64,000 bases of DNA from Planctomycetota bacterium (GTDB lineage: Bacteria; Planctomycetota; UBA1135; UBA2386). The number at the start of each line of letters is the position of its first letter. The first letter of the stretch is position 1. Below are positions 59,477 to 64,000 of the stretch, one piece after another. Position numbers and translations under genes: made by a program. The stretch spans positions 1-64,000 of the forward strand of contig JADLFX010000011.1 in assembly GCA_020849665.1 (NCBI GenBank), given 5' to 3'. Under the pieces are notes generated by a model. It did not search any database, had not been told where the DNA came from, and worked only from the letters and a program-made list of their open reading frames with translations.

Positions 59477-61996
59477 ATGAGACCCAGGATCCTGCTGCTC
59501 CTGGTCCTGGCGTGCACCGTGGGCACCCTGCTGCTGCTGCGGCACGGAACGTCGGGCGATGCGCCCGCGCCCCCGCCCTCTCGCGTCGCTGGCCCCGACG
59601 CACCGTCCGGGACCTTTCCTGCGATCGTGAGCGAACCCCGCCGTGGCGAGCTGCCGGCGGATCTCGTGACCGTGCTGGGGCAGGTGGTGCACGCGGGGTC
59701 TCTTGCGCCGGTACCTGGAGCCGGGATCCGCTGCCAGGCGCGGTCGGTCGAGGGCAAGGCGCCCTCCAAGGAGCTGCGCACCGCTCTCGCCGCCATGCGG
59801 ACGCAGACGCGCGCGGATGGAGGGTTCGCCCTGGTTCTCGAGCGCAACCACGCCACTCAGTCGGACATCGTCGTGCAGCACGGGCTCGCGGAGTTCCGCG
59901 TATCGGTTCCGGCAGTCCTCCACTCGAACCAGCACGATCTGGGCCGCATCGTGGTTCACGGATCGTTCGCTCTGCAGGGTGTGGTGCTCGACGAGGCGGG
60001 CACGCCCGTGCCGGGGGCGCGGTTGGTCGTGCTCCCGTTGCCCGGCGACCCGCAGGCCTCCACGGATGTGGCGTCGCGCACTCCGATCCTGGTTCGGGCG
60101 GATGCGGAGGGGCGCTTCACAACCAGCGAGGGAATCGTTCCCGGGATCTGGACCATCAGGGTCCGGCAGGAACTCGCGCTCGTTTCCGCACCGGAGCTCT
60201 TCTGTGACGAAGACGGGCTCCTGCCCCGAGGCCCGGTGCGCGTGGTCGTACGTCGCCTGGGCGAATGCGTTCTCGCGGGTACCGTGGTCGACGAGCAAGG
60301 CGCACCGGTGGCGGGGGCAATGGTCACCGCATTCTCTGCCGCAGGGATGGGTTTCGCTCGGACGATGGCGGATGGGTCGTTCGCGTTGGTGGAAGCATCC
60401 GAGTTCACCGGCCCCGTGCGATCTCTGCACGTCACGGGGGCCTCGGAGGTGCACGCGGCGCGTGTCGTTCCTGGTCCTTGGCCCAAGGGAACGACCGGCC
60501 TGCGCGTGGTCCTGCGCCCGGCCGGCAGGCTGCGCGTCCGAGTCGTGGATGCTGAGCTCGGCCAAGCCGTGGCGCCCTACATGCTTCACGTGCTCGCTCC
60601 CTCCTCGTCCGGCTCGCCCCGCGTGCGCGTTGGGAAGCCGGCGGATCAGGGAAGCCGCACCCATCGCTGCGAGGGTGCGGACGCCACGCTGGACATCGGC
60701 GGCCTGCCCGAAGGCAATCGCACTCTGTGGATCATCGCCGATGATCCCGCTTACGCGGGATCGGGACCGGTCGTCGTTCCGGAGGCGGAGCGCGAACTCG
60801 TCGTGCGCCTGCCGCGCGCGGACGTGCGGATCGCCGTACGGGATGCCGCAGGACGGGCGATCGTGGGGGCTCTCGTGGAGGTCGAGGAAGAGTTCGCGCG
60901 TGGGGTGCCGGGCGCCGGAACACTCGTACTGCCGCGCGCGGAACTCCAACGTGGGCTTCTGGATGGCGGCATCACCGTGTTCACGCTTGGCGCCTCCGCG
61001 CATACGGATGCGGAGGGCAGGGTGCTCCTCGGCGTCCCACGAGGTGCACGTGGCCGGTTGCGGGTGACGGCCCCCGGATACTGCGAGTTCCTTAGAGAGG
61101 CGTGGGATCCGCGCCGCCTGCCGGGTGAGGAAGTCGTGGTGCTGCAGACCGGCGGTGCGCTCGAGGGGACCATCCGCGACTGGAACACATCGACCTACGC
61201 GAAGTCCTCGATGCCACAGGGACTCGCGATGGAGAGTATCGACGAGCCTGGCTTGTGGGTGCCGCGGACACCTCGGCGGATACCCGTCCAGCCGGACGGT
61301 CGCTTCGAGTTCCGCGAGGTCCCTGCGGGACGTTGGAACGTCTGGTTCTTCTTGCCCTACGAGGGCGGCGAGAACGGCCGTCTGTGGCTGGGCGAACAAC
61401 GTGTGGTCCAGGGTGCCACCGCCCGCCTCGAGGCAGGGCTGGTCGGGCAGACGATGGTCGACGTCGAGGGCACGGTCACGCTCGACGGCGCGCCGTACCT
61501 CGGCCGCCTGCACTTCGTGCGGGTCGGCCCCGGCGGCGACGGGCTCTCGTGGCTCGAGGACGCTCCGCGGATCGGCACCGATCGGAATGGGTCGTTCCGA
61601 GCGCGCCTGCGTCTCGGTTCCTACGTTGTGAGCCTGGAGGCCAACGGCAGGGACGTGCCGCAGCGGATCGACGCGCCCATACGGATTCCGGTGCGCGCGG
61701 GAGAGAGGCTGCAACTCGCGGTCCAGCGCGGCTCCATCGAGTTCGTGCTCCGGGGCCTTCCTGCCCCGATCGCAGACGGCGAAGTCCGCTTCCAGGTGCT
61801 CTCGTTGCGCTCAGGGTCACGCGAAGTCGCCGTGCGGGAGGGTCGCCTCGTGCTGGATCCGGCCCCCGGCGAGCCGTTCCACCTCCGTTGTCTGGAGTAC
61901 CCGGCCCGCCCGGACCTGAGTGGCAGGAGCTTCGGGCCATTCCAGGTCGACGCCGGCGGCCCCGCCAGACAGCGCCGCATTCTTGCATTGGACTGA
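59477..61996 (+). CDS. Large secreted carboxypeptidase-regulatory-like domain protein
   Basis: 839 aa. The N-terminal helix MRPRILLLLVLACTVGTLLLL is a signal or anchor; a Pro-rich spacer follows. Several beta-sandwich modules of CarboxypepD_reg/Ig type repeat across the protein: VTVLGQVVHAGSLAPVPG, ALQGVVLDEAGTPVPGARL, CVLAGTVVDEQGAPVAGAMV, AVRDAAGRAIVGALVEV. There is no catalytic domain. It should be an extracellular structural or adhesive protein. Its codons appear to use more A/T third positions than its neighbours, by eye. It starts 8 bp after the transporter. Confidence 0.78.
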   Translation: MRPRILLLLVLACTVGTLLLLRHGTSGDAPAPPPSRVAGPDAPSGTFPAIVSEPRRGELPADLVTVLGQVVHAGSLAPVPGAGIRCQARSVEGKAPSKELRTALAAMRTQTRADGGFALVLERNHATQSDIVVQHGLAEFRVSVPAVLHSNQHDLGRIVVHGSFALQGVVLDEAGTPVPGARLVVLPLPGDPQASTDVASRTPILVRADAEGRFTTSEGIVPGIWTIRVRQELALVSAPELFCDEDGLLPRGPVRVVVRRLGECVLAGTVVDEQGAPVAGAMVTAFSAAGMGFARTMADGSFALVEASEFTGPVRSLHVTGASEVHAARVVPGPWPKGTTGLRVVLRPAGRLRVRVVDAELGQAVAPYMLHVLAPSSSGSPRVRVGKPADQGSRTHRCEGADATLDIGGLPEGNRTLWIIADDPAYAGSGPVVVPEAERELVVRLPRADVRIAVRDAAGRAIVGALVEVEEEFARGVPGAGTLVLPRAELQRGLLDGGITVFTLGASAHTDAEGRVLLGVPRGARGRLRVTAPGYCEFLREAWDPRRLPGEEVVVLQTGGALEGTIRDWNTSTYAKSSMPQGLAMESIDEPGLWVPRTPRRIPVQPDGRFEFREVPAGRWNVWFFLPYEGGENGRLWLGEQRVVQGATARLEAGLVGQTMVDVEGTVTLDGAPYLGRLHFVRVGPGGDGLSWLEDAPRIGTDRNGSFRARLRLGSYVVSLEANGRDVPQRIDAPIRIPVRAGERLQLAVQRGSIEFVLRGLPAPIADGEVRFQVLSLRSGSREVAVREGRLVLDPAPGEPFHLRCLEYPARPDLSGRSFGPFQVDAGGPARQRRILALD

Positions 61997-62024
61997 AGGC
62001 CCGCGCGATCCCGGCTCAAGTTCC

Positions 62025-62050
62025 GACCGTCCTAGCTCGATAGGACGGTC
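62025..62050 (+). promoter_or_regulatory. Perfect palindromic operator overlapping the GntR ribosome site
   Basis: GACCGTCCTA (62025-62034), GCTCGA spacer, TAGGACGGTC (62041-62050): 10-bp perfect inverted repeats ending immediately before ATG 62051. AGGA of the right arm is the only plausible Shine-Dalgarno for the gene. The site would suit dimer binding by the GntR product itself. Confidence 0.8.
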
Positions 62051-62443
62051 ATGCACTGCCGCATCGACCCGCACAGCCACGTCCCGCCGAGCCAGCAGCT
62101 CGTGGACGCGGTCCTGGACGAGATCGCTTCCGGCGCGCGGGTGCCGGGCGAGGCGCTGCCGAGCGTGCGGGTTCTGGCGGCCCAGGTGCTGGTCAACCCC
62201 AACACGGTGGCCCGCGCCTACCGTGACCTGCAACAGCTCGGGGTGGCCGAGGGTCGCAACGGCAGCGGGGTGTTCGTGACGGATGCGGGGCCGCAGCGGG
62301 CGCGGGCGCGCCGGCAGGCCGAGACACTCGCGGCGTTCCGCGCGGCGCGCGACGCGGCGCTGCGCGCGGGGCACGACGCGCGCGTCCTGGCAGACGAGGT
62401 GGAGCGGGCGCACGGCACGCAGCCCGCAGGGGGGAGGCGATGA
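62051..62443 (+). CDS. YtrA-subfamily GntR transcriptional regulator
   Basis: 130 aa. The N-terminal winged helix has PPSQQLVDAVLDEIASGARVPGEALPSVRVLAAQVLVNPNTVARAYRDL, the classic GntR DNA-binding region. Only a short helical tail (~50 residues) follows, with no UTRA or FCD effector domain. This fits the YtrA group, which represses its own operon of ABC transporter genes. It lies just after the palindrome 62025-62050 and overlaps the ATPase gene by 4 bp. Confidence 0.9.
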   Translation: MHCRIDPHSHVPPSQQLVDAVLDEIASGARVPGEALPSVRVLAAQVLVNPNTVARAYRDLQQLGVAEGRNGSGVFVTDAGPQRARARRQAETLAAFRAARDAALRAGHDARVLADEVERAHGTQPAGGRR

Positions 62444-63186
62444 GCGAGACGGCGATCCGGATCCAGGGCATCCACCACCGCTACGGCCGCAAGGCGGTGC
62501 TCTGCGGTGTGGACCTGGAGGTTCCCGTGGGCTCGGTCACGGTGCTGCTCGGCACCAATGGCGCGGGCAAGACCACGCTCCTCCGTCTGGCGCTGGGGGC
62601 CTTGCGCCCGGGCGGCGGACGGGTCGAGGTGCACGGCCTCGACGTGCTGCGGCACACGCGCGTGGTCCGCGAGCAGGTCGGCTACGTCCCCGACGCGCCG
62701 GACGCGCCGGGCTGGATGACGCTGCGCGACCTCTGTCGATTCCTGGCCGCGCACTACCCGACCTGGGACCAGCGCCATGCCGACGGGCTGGCCGGGCAGC
62801 TCGGCGTGCCCACCCGCACGCGGCTCGACCGCATGTCCAAGGGCGAGGGGATGAAGGCGATGCTGGTCGCGGCGCTGGCGCCGCGGCCCCGCACCCTGCT
62901 CCTGGACGAGCCGTTCGGCGGCCTCGATCCGTTGGCGCGGGGCGCGGTCCTGGCCGGCGTGTTCTCCGCGTTGCGGGACGAGGGCACGACGGTGCTGGTG
63001 AGTACGCACGAGCTCGACGTGGCGGCACGTCTCGCCGAGCGCGTGGCGATCCTGGCTGGAGGGCGGATCGCGCGTGCCGGCACGGTGGCCGAGGTCCTGG
63101 GACAGGACGAGCCGGCACGCGTGCCCGAGGCACTGGAGGCGGCGCTGGCGGAGAGCGTGGCGGCGGATGCAGGGGGGCACCCATGA
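62440..63186 (+). CDS. ABC transporter ATP-binding protein
   Basis: 248 aa. Walker A GTNGAGKTTLLRL, a Q-loop around REQVGYVPDAPD, signature MSKGEGMK in place of LSGGQ, Walker B TLLLDEPFGGLD and STHELD switch His. The altered signature MSKGE is common in YtrB-like ATPases next to YtrA regulators. It should pair with the membrane protein encoded next. Cargo is unknown; relatives handle antibiotics, lipid II-cycle stress or small molecules. Confidence 0.9.
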   Translation: MSETAIRIQGIHHRYGRKAVLCGVDLEVPVGSVTVLLGTNGAGKTTLLRLALGALRPGGGRVEVHGLDVLRHTRVVREQVGYVPDAPDAPGWMTLRDLCRFLAAHYPTWDQRHADGLAGQLGVPTRTRLDRMSKGEGMKAMLVAALAPRPRTLLLDEPFGGLDPLARGAVLAGVFSALRDEGTTVLVSTHELDVAARLAERVAILAGGRIARAGTVAEVLGQDEPARVPEALEAALAESVAADAGGHP

Positions 63187-64000
63187 GGGCGTTGCTCGCC
63201 CTGGCCTGGGTGGAGGTGCGCACGCACCGGATGGCGCTGGGGCTCTACCCGCTGCTCCTGGCCGGGATCACCGCGATCCTCGCCTTCCAGGCCAGCGAGC
63301 GCGCCGCCACGGTGGTCGTCCCGATCCTCCTCTACTCCAGCCTGGCCTACGGCCTGATCGCGATCGCCGCGGAGGCGATGCCGCGCGAGGGCCGCACGCT
63401 GCTCTTCTTCGATCGTGGGCCGCACGGCCTGAGTCTGGCGTTCGTCGCCAAACTCGGATTCGCCTGGCTCGCCCTCGCGGGAATCGTCGGCATGGCGTGG
63501 GGGGCCATCGCGCTGGTGCGGGCAGCCAATCCGCCGCAGGCGACCTGGTCCGCGATCTCGCTGCGCTACGACGCGGTGCCGCCGCACGTGTACTGGGGCG
63601 CGTTTGCCGCCGTGCCGTGGCTCGTCGCCAGCACGGCCTGGAGCCACAGGGGCGCCCTGGCCGCGCTCATCGCAGGTTGCGCCCTCGCGCCCCATGCGCT
63701 CTGGGCGCTGGCCGATCCCCGCCACCTCCCGGTCTTCCCGGTGCTGACCCACGTGCCGTGGCTCCTGCCCGCCGGCGCGGGCGTGGCGTGGACCTCGTTC
63801 GTCCTCGGACGCGGGCGCGGCGGCTCGTGCCTGCGCGCCGTCGGCCTCGGCTCGGCCGCGGCCGCCTGCCTCCTCGCTCCCTTGTGGGGTCAACTCGGCT
63901 GGTGGGCGTACCGGTTCGCCGTGCCTGCACCCGGGGATTCCCTGATCCTCGATGCGGTGCTCGCACCGGAGAGCGGGTTCGCCTACGTCACGCTGCAGAG
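63183..64000 (+). CDS. ABC transporter membrane protein, cut by the window end
   Basis: The frame from ATG 63183, overlapping the ATPase stop by 4 bp, stays open for at least 272 codons to the right edge. It is missing from the track because no stop is reached. It starts MRALLALAWVEVRTHRMALGLYPLLLAG and contains at least six hydrophobic helices (ATVVVPILLYSSLAYGLIAIAAEAM, GFAWLALAGIVGMAWGAIALV, AALIAGCALAPHALWALA). It is the expected permease partner of the YtrA-type operon. Confidence 0.8.
   Translation, partial: MRALLALAWVEVRTHRMALGLYPLLLAGITAILAFQASERAATVVVPILLYSSLAYGLIAIAAEAMPREGRTLLFFDRGPHGLSLAFVAKLGFAWLALAGIVGMAWGAIALVRAANPPQATWSAISLRYDAVPPHVYWGAFAAVPWLVASTAWSHRGALAALIAGCALAPHALWALADPRHLPVFPVLTHVPWLLPAGAGVAWTSFVLGRGRGGSCLRAVGLGSAAAACLLAPLWGQLGWWAYRFAVPAPGDSLILDAVLAPESGFAYVTLQ

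Overview
The window is about 64 kb of very GC-rich, gene-dense bacterial DNA. Many genes overlap by 4 bp (ATGA/GTGA), and GTG or TTG starts are common. Gene content points to Planctomycetota or a close relative: a Minf_1886/TIGR04138-type protein known mainly from planctomycetes and verrucomicrobia, an exosortase with its usual partners, several secreted TPR/zincin proteins, and a secreted-protein C-terminus with an 'LPGCALHTSV' motif of the kind I associate with planctomycete secreted proteins. The assignment is inferred from family content only. I saw no rRNA, tRNA, CRISPR array, insertion sequence, integrase or phage gene.

Layout. (1) 1-9.3 kb: the tail of a secreted protein, a secreted TPR plus HExxH protein, then a replication cluster of a divergent dnaA, tmk and holB. 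These are followed by a degraded duplicate of the first gene's tail, a Minf_1886 protein, an AI-2E-type permease and a Tat-exported TIM-barrel protein. (2) 9.3-18.5 kb: a minus-strand S41 protease carrying a calcium-loop-like insertion, then moaC-asd, accB-accC, an AmaP-like membrane protein, and pfk with a Tyr/Gly-rich secreted protein. (3) 18.5-24.3 kb: six sugar-nucleotide genes (UDP-xylose synthase, two 4-epimerases, rmlA, rmlD, rmlB) with no rmlC. (4) 24.5-35 kb: an exopolysaccharide/exosortase run: Wza-like exporter, Wzz-like protein, exosortase-associated O-ligase, XrtA-type asparagine-synthase-like amidotransferase, two GT4 enzymes, exosortase, EpsI and polysaccharide deacetylase. (5) 34.9-41.6 kb, minus strand: histidine-kinase-like gene, sigma-54 activator and a 1352-aa TPR protein, the same kinds of gene as PrsK-PrsR-PrsT in known exosortase systems. 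(6) 41.7-46 kb: a zinc-ribbon membrane protein, an intact GT2, and a second protein fusing a degenerate GT2 to a FemAB acyltransferase. (7) 46-64 kb: gmhB, a PEGA lipoprotein, an SH3-like secreted protein, a TPR/zincin, an S9 peptidase, a GT2, a solitary DNA methyltransferase, pgi, guaB-guaA, a YhhQ-type transporter, a large secreted regulatory-domain protein, and a YtrA-type GntR/ABC operon that runs off the end.

Most interesting. Regions 3-6 read together as one surface-polysaccharide and exosortase system: precursors made upstream, assembled, exported and modified in the middle, with a regulatory operon facing it. Its two-component pair looks degenerate on both sides. The kinase-like protein has Asp where the phospho-acceptor His should be and lacks the N-box Asn and the DxGxG loop. 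The activator has Glu at the phospho-acceptor Asp but keeps the sigma-54 GAFTGA loop and Walker motifs. This suggests phosphorylation-independent control of sigma-54 transcription. Next to it, the fused pseudo-GT2/FemAB protein looks like a new arrangement of known parts. A perfect 10-bp palindrome containing the ribosome binding site of the GntR gene is the clearest regulatory site in the window.
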